DNA of 5,383 bases from Acidobacteriota bacterium (GTDB taxonomy: Bacteria > Acidobacteriota > Terriglobia > Acidiferrales > UBA7541): the NCBI GenBank assembly GCA_003224135.1, contig QHYO01000520.1, forward strand, positions 1 through 5,383, read 5' to 3'. The position numbers and the translations under genes were made by a program. Under the pieces are notes generated by a model. That model was not told the DNA's origin. It was given only the letters and a program-made list of their open reading frames with translations, and searched no databases. This document shows positions 1 through 5,383 of this stretch, one piece after another. Each line of letters begins with the position of its first letter. Position 1 is the stretch's first letter.

Positions 1-1327
1 CCGGCGCCTTCAATTCACCTTTCGCAACCAGATCGTTCAGTGCCAACCCAAATTTGTCCCGCTCACCATAACCCAGCCAGCAAATCCGCGAAGGCAGTCC
101 CTGAAACTTCACGCGCTTCTGCGCCAGCGTGATCCATCGTTTCAAATGCTCGTTCTCGGGGAACATTTCCAGCACCAACTGATCCGTTCGTGCGATATCC
201 GAAGCCTCTCCCGAAAGCGCCGCCCAGCGAAACGGTCCTTTGCCCTCGCAAAACAGCGGCCGAATGTAGGCGGGCACAAATCCCGGAAAGTTGTAGGCGT
301 CCTTCACGCCCTGCTGAAACGCAAACGTCCGAATATTGTTTCCGTAATCAAACGTCACCGCGCCCAGCTTCTGCAAATCCAGCATTCCCTGAACGTGCTC
401 CGCCATCGCTTGCATCGAATGTTTCTTGTACTCATCCGGATCTTTTTTTCGCAGTTCGAGCGCCGCTTCGAGCGTCATCCTGTTCGGCACGTATCCGCCG
501 ATCGGATCGTGCGCGCTGGTCTGATCCGTCAACAGATCGGGAACCACGCCACGCTTCGCCAGCTCAGGAATCAGGTCCGCGCAATTTCCAACCAATCCAA
601 CCGATGTTGCTTCGCCCTTGCGCACCGCGTTCTTCAGAATCCGCAACGCCTCATCCAGGCTCGTCACCAGCACATCGATGTAGCCCGTCTTCAATCGTTT
701 TTTGATGCGCTCGCGATCAACATCAATGCCCAAAAACGCCGCGCCATTCATCGTCGCTGCCAGAGGTTGCGCTCCGCCCATCCCGCCAATTCCACCGCTA
801 ACAACTAATCTTCCCGTCAAATCTCCGCCAAAATGCTTCTTCGCCGCCGCCGCGAATGTTTCATACGTCCCCTGCAAAATTCCTTGCGTACCGATGTAAA
901 TCCAGCTTCCCGCCGTCATTTGTCCGTACATAATCAAACCGGCGCGGTCGAACTCGTGAAATTTGTCCCAATTATTCCAATGACCCACTAGATTTGAATT
1001 GCAGAGCAAGACTCTTGGCGCGTATTCGTGTGTGCGAAAGATTCCGACTGGTTTTCCCGATTGCACCAAAAGTGTTTCGTCGCTTGCGAGTCCGCGCAAC
1101 GATTTCACAATCGCGTGGAAACTTTCCCAGTTGCGCGCTGCTTTGCCTGTTCCGCCGTAAACCACCAGTTCCTCAGGTTTTTCGGCAACTTCCGGGTCCA
1201 AATTGTTCATCAGCATGCGCAGCGCCGCTTCCTGTTGCCAGCCCTTGCACGAAATCTCCGTGCCCCTCGCCGCGCGAAACGGACCCTTTGAAAGCTCTGT
1301 CTCTGCCGATGTTTTCACCGTGCTCAT
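1..1327 (-). CDS. hutU: Urocanate hydratase (urocanase), N-terminal 442 codons, cut by window edge
   Basis: Urocanate hydratase (EC 4.2.1.49) is the cytosolic second step of histidine degradation. It adds water to urocanate to give imidazolonepropionate, using tightly bound NAD+ as an electrophile. Read on the minus strand, the frame is open from the ATG at 1327-1325 to base 2. Visible family marks are [11 protein letters not shown] near residues 57-67, [14 protein letters not shown] near 133-146, the glycine-rich [13 protein letters not shown] near 178-190 (NAD-binding region), DQTSAHDP near 268-275, FDYGNN near 326-331 and [11 protein letters not shown] near 350-360. The family signature [10 protein letters not shown] lies at 408-417. 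Its Cys416 corresponds to the catalytic cysteine (Cys410 in Pseudomonas putida). Full-length enzymes have about 555 residues, so roughly the last 110 lie outside the window. The start is fixed by GGAGAG five bases upstream and by homology beginning shortly after it. No other hut gene is visible here; neighbours to the left are unknown. Confidence 0.97.
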   Translation of the reverse strand, partial: MSTVKTSAETELSKGPFRAARGTEISCKGWQQEAALRMLMNNLDPEVAEKPEELVVYGGTGKAARNWESFHAIVKSLRGLASDETLLVQSGKPVGIFRTHEYAPRVLLCNSNLVGHWNNWDKFHEFDRAGLIMYGQMTAGSWIYIGTQGILQGTYETFAAAAKKHFGGDLTGRLVVSGGIGGMGGAQPLAATMNGAAFLGIDVDRERIKKRLKTGYIDVLVTSLDEALRILKNAVRKGEATSVGLVGNCADLIPELAKRGVVPDLLTDQTSAHDPIGGYVPNRMTLEAALELRKKDPDEYKKHSMQAMAEHVQGMLDLQKLGAVTFDYGNNIRTFAFQQGVKDAYNFPGFVPAYIRPLFCEGKGPFRWAALSGEASDIARTDQLVLEMFPENEHLKRWITLAQKRVKFQGLPSRICWLGYGERDKFGLALNDLVAKGELKAP

Positions 1328-1332
1328 CGCGT

Positions 1333-1338
1333 CTCTCC
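1333..1338 (-). promoter_or_regulatory. Shine-Dalgarno site of hutU
   Basis: On the minus strand GGAGAG stands five bases before the ATG at 1327. This decides the hutU start. An ATG further upstream, at minus-strand position 1358, is out of frame with hutU. Confidence 0.75.
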
Positions 1339-1376
1339 ACGCTTGCCTGCCTCGCCATCTTAGCGCACCGCTCCCT

Positions 1377-1390
1377 GTTCTGCCGAGAAC
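1377..1390. promoter_or_regulatory. 14-base perfect dyad in the divergent spacer, possible operator
   Basis: The sequence GTTCT-GCCG-AGAAC is a perfect inverted repeat with five-base arms. It overlaps a second dyad, TGCCG-AGAA-CGGCA, at 1381-1394. It lies 50 bases upstream of hutU and about 97 bases upstream of the acyl-CoA ligase start, where a regulator could act on either gene. Seen: the symmetry and position. Inferred: operator function. The arms do not match a hut repressor site I can name with confidence. A weak minus-strand -10-like TAAGAT at 1362-1357 lies just downstream in the hutU direction, but I see no good -35 to pair with it. Confidence 0.3.
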
Positions 1391-1434
1391 GGCACTAGGC
1401 AAAAATTGCGCGATCTACTTCGCGCCGTACTGGT

Positions 1435-1461
1435 GCTGCGGCTCCATTGCGGCTGCGGCTC
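1435..1461 (+). repeat. Direct repeat of 10 bases with 17-base period
   Basis: GCTGCGGCTC occurs at 1435-1444 and again, identically, at 1452-1461. The second copy fills most of the spacer of the candidate ligase promoter and the first lies just upstream of its -35. This could be a direct-repeat binding site or a chance local duplication. Confidence 0.45.
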
Positions 1462-1475
1462 TTATACGCTACAGT
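1447..1475 (+). promoter_or_regulatory. Candidate sigma-70-type promoter for the acyl-CoA ligase
   Basis: TTGCGG at 1447-1452 and TACAGT at 1470-1475 are separated by 17 bases. The matches to TTGACA and TATAAT are 3/6 and 4/6. Transcription would begin near 1482, only about six bases before the ATG at 1488, giving a nearly leaderless message. That agrees with the absence of any clear Shine-Dalgarno site there. It is a weak match judged by eye only. Confidence 0.3.
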
Positions 1476-1487
1476 TTCGCTTGGATC

Positions 1488-3299
1488 ATGAACTACGGGA
1501 CGCTTCCCTCAAAATTCCTGCACGCGATGGACACGTGGCCGAATCCACGTGCCCAGATGTACCTCACGCCCGCCGGTTGGCAGAACATTTCCAGTGATGA
1601 ATTTCTTCGCCGCACCGCCGGTTTGGCGCAAGCGCTGTTCGAACTTGGCGTGAAACCCGGCGATCGCGTCGGCCTGCTTGCAGCCAACCGTCCCGAATGG
1701 CACACCGCGGATTTTGCCATCAACGGAAGCGGGGCTGTTACGGTTCCTGTGTATTTCAAGGAGTCGCCGGAACGCATGGCGTACATCCTGAAACATGCTG
1801 AAGCGCGCGTGGTCTTCGTCGCCGGAAGGGATCAGGTGATTTCGCTTCTCGCGATACGGAGCGAGCTTCCGCATCTCGAACACGTGGTCGTTGCGGATGC
1901 TGGAAATGACCTTCCTGCGGAATGTCTTCGCTACGAAACGCTGATTGCGTTGGCTGGCGGCGCGGAAGTTGCCGCGTATCGCATGCGCGCTTCGCAGGTT
2001 CTTCCCGGTCAACTCGCCTCGATTATTTACACGTCCGGAACAACCGGTGAGCCGAAGGGAGTGATGCTCTCGCACACAAACTTCTGTTCAAACACGACGG
2101 ATGTGGGCCGCGATTTCGCATTACTCTCCAGCGAGGACATGGCGATTTCCTTTCTTCCGCTTGCGCATGTGTATGGACGGACGCTCGATTACATTTATTT
2201 GTTTCAGGGCGTGCCGATTGCTTACGTGGATGCAGTTGAAAACGTTGCAAAAGCCTTGACGGAAATTCGGCCAACGGTGATGGCCGCGGTGCCGCGGGTC
2301 TTTGAAAAAATCTACGCGCGATTGATGGAGCAGGGAAGCGCCAACACCGGAGTGAAGAAGAAAATATTTACGTGGGCAATTCAGGTAGCCGAACACGCGG
2401 CTCCGTGGCGTTGCGGCGATGCTTCAGCGAGTCCACTTTTGAAAATGCAATGGGCGCTGGCGGACAAGCTCGTGTATTCAAAAATACGCGAAGGCACAGG
2501 CGGACGGTTGCGAATCGTTTCCTCCGGCGGCGCGCCGCTTTCAAAATCACTGGCGGAATTCTTCTGGAGCGTTGGGATTCCGATTTACCAGGGGTATGGA
2601 CTGACGGAAACCTCACCCATTGTCTCCAGTAATTTTCCCCGCAATCGAGTTGGAAGTTCCGGCCTGGCGATTTCACATTGCGAAGTGAAAGCCGCCGACG
2701 ACGGCGAAATTCTGGTGCGCGGCCCGATGATCATGCAGGGCTACTACAAACGTCCGGACGCGACCCGCGAGGTCATCGATGAGAGTGGGTGGTTTCATAC
2801 CGGCGACGTCGGCTATCTCGACGAGGACAACTATCTATTCATCACCGACCGCAAAAAAGATTTGCTGAAGACTTCCGCTGGAAAACTTGTCGCTCCACAG
2901 CCGATTGAAAACGCACTGAAAACTAGTCCGTATGTTCTGAATGCCATGATTGTTGGCGACCGGCGCAAATTTATCGTGGCGCTCGTGGTGCCGAACTGCA
3001 AGACCGTTTCTACTAAAGCCGCGGAACACGGTGTCGCGATTTCCAGCGGCGAAGAAGTTGCCGCCCATCCTTTCAGCCGAACATTGATCCACGCGGAAAT
3101 TCAGCGGCTCACTGCGAATCTTGCGCAATACGAAACCATCAAGCGTTTTGCGTTGCTGCCCGCCGATTTCACTTTTGACAACGGCGCCCTGACCTTTACG
3201 ATGAAACTGAAACGCCGGGTCGTTGAAGACCAGTATCGTGAGGTCATCGAATCTCTTTACGCCGATGTCGCTGAACCGCGTCCCGTCATTCAAGACTGA
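1488..3299 (+). CDS. Long-chain fatty acid--CoA ligase (FAA1-type AMP-binding enzyme)
   Basis: This enzyme activates a fatty acid with ATP to an acyl-adenylate and transfers it to coenzyme A, feeding beta-oxidation or lipid synthesis. It is 603 residues, typical for the long-chain acyl-CoA synthetase group. Adenylate-forming motifs are in order: YTSGTTGEPKG at 181-191 (ATP phosphate loop), YGLTETSP at 370-377, GWFHTGD at 434-440 (Asp440 for AMP ribose), ITDRKKDLLKTSAGK at 452-466 (hinge), and GALTFTMKLKRR at 566-577 with the likely catalytic lysine at 573. No signal peptide is seen, so it is probably cytosolic or membrane-associated. The frame stays open back to 1203, but that part runs antisense to hutU. 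The start at 1488 gives the usual opening (NYGTLPSKFLHAM). A later ATG at 1527 is the alternative. No Shine-Dalgarno site precedes 1488. Chain length and true substrate cannot be read from sequence. Confidence 0.93.
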   Translation: MNYGTLPSKFLHAMDTWPNPRAQMYLTPAGWQNISSDEFLRRTAGLAQALFELGVKPGDRVGLLAANRPEWHTADFAINGSGAVTVPVYFKESPERMAYILKHAEARVVFVAGRDQVISLLAIRSELPHLEHVVVADAGNDLPAECLRYETLIALAGGAEVAAYRMRASQVLPGQLASIIYTSGTTGEPKGVMLSHTNFCSNTTDVGRDFALLSSEDMAISFLPLAHVYGRTLDYIYLFQGVPIAYVDAVENVAKALTEIRPTVMAAVPRVFEKIYARLMEQGSANTGVKKKIFTWAIQVAEHAAPWRCGDASASPLLKMQWALADKLVYSKIREGTGGRLRIVSSGGAPLSKSLAEFFWSVGIPIYQGYGLTETSPIVSSNFPRNRVGSSGLAISHCEVKAADDGEILVRGPMIMQGYYKRPDATREVIDESGWFHTGDVGYLDEDNYLFITDRKKDLLKTSAGKLVAPQPIENALKTSPYVLNAMIVGDRRKFIVALVVPNCKTVSTKAAEHGVAISSGEEVAAHPFSRTLIHAEIQRLTANLAQYETIKRFALLPADFTFDNGALTFTMKLKRRVVEDQYREVIESLYADVAEPRPVIQD

Positions 3300-3316
3300 A
3301 GCAACGACCAAAAACC

Positions 3317-3344
3317 GAAATTCGAAAATGGAAATGTGAAATTA
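3317..3344 (+). repeat. Four imperfect 7-base tandem units
   Basis: GAAATTC, GAAAATG, GAAATGT and GAAATTA follow one another without gaps, sharing GAAA at each unit start. The block is AT-rich against its surroundings and starts 18 bases after the ligase stop codon. It has no strong dyad, so it does not look like a terminator. It may be a degenerate intergenic repeat. Confidence 0.5.
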
Positions 3345-3396
3345 GATCTCCGGTTGTGCGTGACCGATCCAGTTCTTGTAGCCTCCTTTTCTGAAT

Positions 3397-3425
3397 TTGT
3401 TCTCGGCGTCGCGGCGTTCTACAAT
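3397..3425 (+). promoter_or_regulatory. Candidate promoter of thiG
   Basis: TTGTTC at 3397-3402 and TACAAT at 3420-3425 are spaced by exactly 17 bases. The -10 matches the consensus at 5/6 and the -35 at 3/6. Transcription would start near 3432, leaving a leader of about 34 bases with a Shine-Dalgarno site. This is the best promoter-like match I found in the window. It suggests thiG can be transcribed apart from the ligase. A leader this short leaves no room for a TPP riboswitch. Confidence 0.45.
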
Positions 3426-3455
3426 TTCCTTAGCACTTCTTTTGGTACATCGGTT

Positions 3456-3460
3456 GAGGT
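3456..3460 (+). promoter_or_regulatory. Shine-Dalgarno site of thiG
   Basis: GAGGT lies five bases before the ATG at 3466. It decides between that start and the upstream in-frame ATG at 3397, which would sit inside the candidate promoter and add 23 residues that do not resemble ThiG. Confidence 0.75.
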
Positions 3461-3465
3461 CAAAA

Positions 3466-4242
3466 ATGTCTGACCAGCTCGTCATTGCCGGCCGCGCATT
3501 TGCGTCGCGGCTGATTGTCGGCACCGGGAAGTACCGCAGTTTTCAGGAAATGGCTCGCGCGCATGCGGCGTCCGGCGCGGATATGATTACGGTGGCGGTG
3601 CGGCGCGTAAATCTCACCGACAAAAGTAAAGAGTCGCTGCTCGATTTTATTCCTCGCGACAAAATGTTTATTTTGCCGAATACCGCCGCCTGTTATACGG
3701 CCGACGAAGCAATTCGCACGGCGCGGCTCGGTCGCGAAGTCGGGCTCTCCAACTGGGTGAAGCTCGAGGTCATTGGCGACCAGCAAACTCTCTACCCGGA
3801 TACCGAACAGCTGATTGAGGCGACTCGCGTTCTGGTGAAAGAAGGCTTTATCGTTCTTCCGTATACGAATGACGATTTAATCGCCGCGCGAAAATTGATT
3901 GACGCCGGCGCCTCTGCGGTGATGCCGCTTGCCGCGCCGATCGGTTCCGGTTTGGGTATTCAGAATCCATCTGCGCTGCGAATTTTGCGTGAACGAATCA
4001 CCGAAGTTCCGCTGATTGTTGACGCAGGCGTTGGCACCGCTTCCGATGCGGCGGTCGCGATGGAATTGGGCGCCGACGGCATTCTGATGAATACAGCCAT
4101 TGCCGAAGCCGTGGACGCCGTACTGATGGCGGAAGCCATGCGTGACGCGACCATCGCCGGCCGCAAAGCATTTCTTGCCGGGCGCATGCCGAAAAAACTT
4201 TACGCTTCCGCGTCGTCTCCGCTCACTGGCGTTGTTCGCTAG
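3466..4242 (+). CDS. thiG: Thiazole synthase ThiG
   Basis: ThiG builds the thiazole phosphate ring of thiamine from 1-deoxy-D-xylulose 5-phosphate, dehydroglycine and sulfur carried by the ThiS thiocarboxylate, in the cytosol. The product is 258 residues, the family's normal length, and should fold as a (beta/alpha)8 barrel. Marks seen are LIVGTGKY at 16-23, [10 protein letters not shown] near 38-47, [11 protein letters not shown] at 72-82, and NWVKLEV at 96-102, where Lys99 corresponds to the lysine that forms a Schiff base with the sugar phosphate. Also present are [14 protein letters not shown] residues near 154-162, [12 protein letters not shown] at 185-196 and GILMNTAIA at 205-213 (phosphate-binding loops). 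The start is set by GAGGT five bases upstream. The ligase ends 166 bases before it and is unrelated in pathway. No thiS, thiF, thiH, thiO or thiE lies beside it in this window, so those partners must be elsewhere. Confidence 0.97.
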   Translation: MSDQLVIAGRAFASRLIVGTGKYRSFQEMARAHAASGADMITVAVRRVNLTDKSKESLLDFIPRDKMFILPNTAACYTADEAIRTARLGREVGLSNWVKLEVIGDQQTLYPDTEQLIEATRVLVKEGFIVLPYTNDDLIAARKLIDAGASAVMPLAAPIGSGLGIQNPSALRILRERITEVPLIVDAGVGTASDAAVAMELGADGILMNTAIAEAVDAVLMAEAMRDATIAGRKAFLAGRMPKKLYASASSPLTGVVR

Positions 4243-4277
4243 TCCCTCCTGCGGGCCTTGGCGAATGTTCTCTATCC

Positions 4278-4305
4278 TTGCGTTGTATTTGCTTCGAAGT
4301 AGTAT
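4278..4305 (+). promoter_or_regulatory. Candidate promoter of the 81-residue gene
   Basis: TTGCGT at 4278-4283 and TAGTAT at 4300-4305 are spaced by 16 bases, matching the consensus at 3/6 and 4/6. The leader would be about 33 bases. A five-base inverted repeat, AGTAG/CTACT at 4298-4302 and 4310-4314, overlaps the -10. This is an eye-judged match, and readthrough from thiG is equally possible. Confidence 0.25.
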
Positions 4306-4344
4306 CGGCCTACTCAACCCTGATGCGGGTCCTTCGTTTCCGCC

Positions 4345-4590
4345 ATGGATCGTTCACCCAAAGAACGCAAAATCGTCGAGTCGCAATACAAAGCTTCGCG
4401 ACTGCACCTGCAATCCGTTTCCGCCAAAGTAACGCCCGAGGGTGGTTTGTTCGGGCTAGCGCTCGTGGCATACGCAACGTACAAGGTGAACGATACCCTG
4501 ACGCGAAATTATCTTGTGTTCCTCCTTTTGATGTTTGGCCTGGTGAATGTTGCTCGCTCTTCTGTTAGTGGGACTAAGACCCACCTTTGA
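4345..4590 (+). CDS. Small hypothetical protein with two predicted membrane helices
   Basis: I do not recognise this 81-residue protein. It has a charged, basic N-terminus (MDRSPKERKIVESQYKASR) and then two hydrophobic stretches, roughly residues 34-46 and 56-70. A short polar turn (YKVNDTLTRN) joins them, and a polar tail follows. This ordered layout is the main reason to think it is real: an inner-membrane hairpin with both ends probably on the cytoplasmic side. The gene sits 102 bases after thiG on the same strand and converges with the DinB gene 87 bases further on. No clear Shine-Dalgarno site precedes the ATG. A 96-codon frame overlapping it from 4278 shows no protein-like pattern. A function in thiamine metabolism is not implied by position alone. 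Confidence 0.6.
   Translation: MDRSPKERKIVESQYKASRLHLQSVSAKVTPEGGLFGLALVAYATYKVNDTLTRNYLVFLLLMFGLVNVARSSVSGTKTHL
4565..4584. terminator. Nested dyads at the end of the small gene, possible weak terminator
   Basis: Two inverted repeats overlap here: TTAGT-GGG-ACTAA at 4565-4577, and GTGGG-ACTAAGA-CCCAC at 4568-4572 with 4580-4584. They sit in the last codons of the small gene, between convergent genes, where a two-way terminator would be expected. There is only a short CTTT after the stem and no proper T-run on either strand, so termination is a guess. Confidence 0.25.
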
Positions 4591-4669
4591 GCTATCCATG
4601 AACGCTGCTTTCGACAAATTGGACCTCAACCCCCAGCGCGCTAGTCCCGCAGCGACGTTAGACCCACCT
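4577..4669 (+). repeat. Direct repeat of 10 bases flanking the convergent spacer
   Basis: AGACCCACCT occurs at 4577-4586 and 4660-4669. Between the copies, TAGTCCC at 4642-4648 is the reverse complement of GGGACTA at 4570-4576. The spacer thus carries a partial, rearranged echo of the nested dyads at 4565-4584. The arms are short and could be chance. Confidence 0.35.
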
Positions 4670-4677
4670 GATTCTCC

Positions 4678-5214
4678 TTATGCCTGCGCTTGGGCGGCTT
4701 TCTTGGCTAAGGCGCTGTCGTAGCTTTCGCCGTAGATGGCTGGAACTTTGCTGCCCATGGGTCGGAGGTAGGTGGAGAGCTGGCCGCGATGATGAATGGC
4801 GTGAAGTAGACCGAATTGCAGGAAGAGGATGGCGGGTTGCTGGAAGAGTCCGCGAAGCTCGATGATCTTGATGAGTTGATCGCCAGTGGCTTTCGTGAGC
4901 GCGTCGAAATTTTTCGCGTAAGTCTGTTCGTACCAAGTGGCGATTTCGGCGGGCGTTTTGACGTTCTCGGGAATAGTCACGCTGCCGGGATTGAATACGC
5001 CATTGAGTACGGACTCGATGAAGAAATTATCAGCGACTGCGATGTGGCGAGCGAGTTCGATGGCGGACTTGGCGCAAGCATCGGGTTGGTAGGAACCCTT
5101 GTCGGCTGGAACGGCTTCGAGGATTTTCTTGGTGGTGCGGCTTTCATTCTTCATGGAGCCCAGAAAAAAGTTGTGAAGCAGTGCGTGAGCTTGTTCTGCG
5201 GTCATTTCAGCCAT
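4678..5214 (-). CDS. DinB-family four-helix-bundle protein
   Basis: The 178-residue product matches the DinB/YfiT-like group of four-helix metal-binding proteins, which includes damage-inducible and thiol-dependent enzymes as well as many members of unknown role. The likely metal-ligand histidines are visible: His57 in ELARHIAVAD, and His138 and His142 in LLHAIHHRGQLS, the last being the family's most typical motif. Length and the run of amphipathic helices fit a complete domain. No signal peptide or membrane helix is seen, so it should be cytosolic. The start at 5214 has AAGGAG seven bases upstream, and an in-frame stop lies just beyond. A second ATG three codons in is the alternative. It is transcribed towards thiG and the small gene. 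The substrate is unknown, and it should not be confused with DNA polymerase IV, which shares the dinB name. Confidence 0.88.
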   Translation of the reverse strand: MAEMTAEQAHALLHNFFLGSMKNESRTTKKILEAVPADKGSYQPDACAKSAIELARHIAVADNFFIESVLNGVFNPGSVTIPENVKTPAEIATWYEQTYAKNFDALTKATGDQLIKIIELRGLFQQPAILFLQFGLLHAIHHRGQLSTYLRPMGSKVPAIYGESYDSALAKKAAQAQA

Positions 5215-5221
5215 GGCGAGT

Positions 5222-5227
5222 CTCCTT
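5222..5227 (-). promoter_or_regulatory. Shine-Dalgarno site of the DinB-family gene
   Basis: On the minus strand AAGGAG stands seven bases before the ATG at 5214, supporting that start over the ATG three codons later. Confidence 0.75.
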
Positions 5228-5255
5228 GTTGTGTTTCGTCGGCAGTATCAATAGC

Positions 5256-5275
5256 TCAGGGATTGTGAGCCCTGA
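5256..5275. other. Hairpin upstream of the DinB-family gene (proximal)
   Basis: TCAGGG at 5256-5261 pairs with CCCTGA at 5270-5275 around an eight-base loop. It lies about 40 bases upstream of the DinB start, so it may be in its 5' leader. It has no T-run in either direction, which argues against a simple terminator. Confidence 0.4.
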
Positions 5276-5318
5276 AACCCTTTATCCCGAGGTTTGCAAG
5301 TACAAACCTTGAAACCCT
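5270..5318. repeat. Direct repeat of 12 bases around the distal hairpin
   Basis: CCCTGAAACCCT at 5270-5281 and CCTTGAAACCCT at 5307-5318 differ at one position and are 37 bases apart. They flank and partly overlap the distal stem. With the two hairpins they form a compact structured unit that could be an interspersed intergenic repeat. The rest of the spacer, 5319-5383, holds only short dyads (ACTCC/GGAGT at 5326-5338 and ATGAG/CTCAT at 5369-5380). I see no gene in it. Confidence 0.45.
5288..5311. other. Hairpin upstream of the DinB-family gene (distal), nine-pair stem
   Basis: CGAGGTTTG at 5288-5296 pairs with CAAACCTTG at 5303-5311, eight Watson-Crick pairs plus one G-T, around the loop CAAGTA. 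This is the longest stem I found in the window. It stands 12 bases from the proximal hairpin and is part of the same repeat-rich block. Confidence 0.5.
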
Positions 5319-5383
5319 GCATTCTACTCCCAAGGAGTCAGGCAGGAGCAGTCTGCTGAGAGTGGCAGATGAGGACTCATTGC

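Noticed and set aside
146..808. 220-codon plus-strand frame
   Set aside because: It lies wholly antisense to hutU, which is certain. Its arginine- and histidine-rich composition is typical of the antisense of a GC-rich gene.
1203..1487. In-frame upstream extension of the acyl-CoA ligase by 95 residues
   Set aside because: It overlaps hutU on the other strand and has no similarity to the family. The normal N-terminus begins at 1488.
3397..3465. Earlier in-frame ATG for thiG at 3397
   Set aside because: It adds 23 residues not found in ThiG, overlaps the candidate promoter and lacks the ribosome site that 3466 has.
4598..4723. 41-codon plus-strand frame beginning at 4598
   Set aside because: It has no ribosome site, runs into the DinB gene on the other strand and shows no protein-like pattern.
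4816..5268. 150-codon plus-strand frame
   Set aside because: It runs antisense to the DinB-family gene, which has the family histidines and a good ribosome site. The plus frame shows no recognisable motif.
5251..5311. tRNA-like look of TAGCTCAG followed by stems
   Set aside because: GCTC/GAGC can pair like a D arm, but there is no TTCGANTC loop, no anticodon arm of correct size and no acceptor stem.
5341..5383. CTGAGA and TGGCAG near the right edge, suggesting a TPP riboswitch
   Set aside because: The other conserved segments of that riboswitch are missing in what can be seen, and no thiamine gene lies on that side. The window ends too soon to say more.

Overview
The window is a stretch of ordinary bacterial chromosome carrying metabolic genes. 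It holds four clear genes and one probable small one. Base composition is moderately GC-rich, spacers are short, and three of the five starts have good Shine-Dalgarno sites. I saw no mobile element, phage gene, RNA gene or CRISPR array. The mix of a urocanate hydratase, a FAA1-type acyl-CoA ligase, a lone thiazole synthase and a DinB-family protein would fit an Acidobacteriota-like soil bacterium. That placement is a general impression from protein style, not a demonstrated assignment.

Layout. Bases 1-1327 (minus) are the N-terminal 442 codons of urocanate hydratase (hutU), cut by the window's left edge. A 160-base divergent spacer (1328-1487) holds a 14-base dyad, a 17-base-period direct repeat and a candidate promoter. 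Bases 1488-3299 (plus) encode a complete 603-residue long-chain acyl-CoA synthetase. The next spacer (3300-3465) holds a small 7-base-period repeat and a good candidate promoter. It is followed by thiG (3466-4242, plus), which encodes the thiazole synthase of vitamin B1 synthesis. A probable 81-residue two-helix membrane protein follows (4345-4590, plus). A short convergent spacer with nested dyads separates it from a DinB-family four-helix metal-binding protein (4678-5214, minus). The last 169 bases lie upstream of that gene and contain two hairpins and a direct repeat.

How the genes relate. They do not form one pathway. hutU belongs to histidine degradation, the ligase to fatty acid activation, and thiG to thiamine synthesis. 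DinB-family proteins are often thiol-dependent or stress-linked, but no function can be assigned to this one. hutU and the ligase are divergent. thiG follows the ligase on the same strand but seems to have its own promoter. The small gene and the DinB gene converge.

I found no convincing new system. The items most worth a second look are the hairpin and repeat block upstream of the DinB gene, the small membrane protein, the dyad in the divergent spacer, and thiG standing without thiS beside it.
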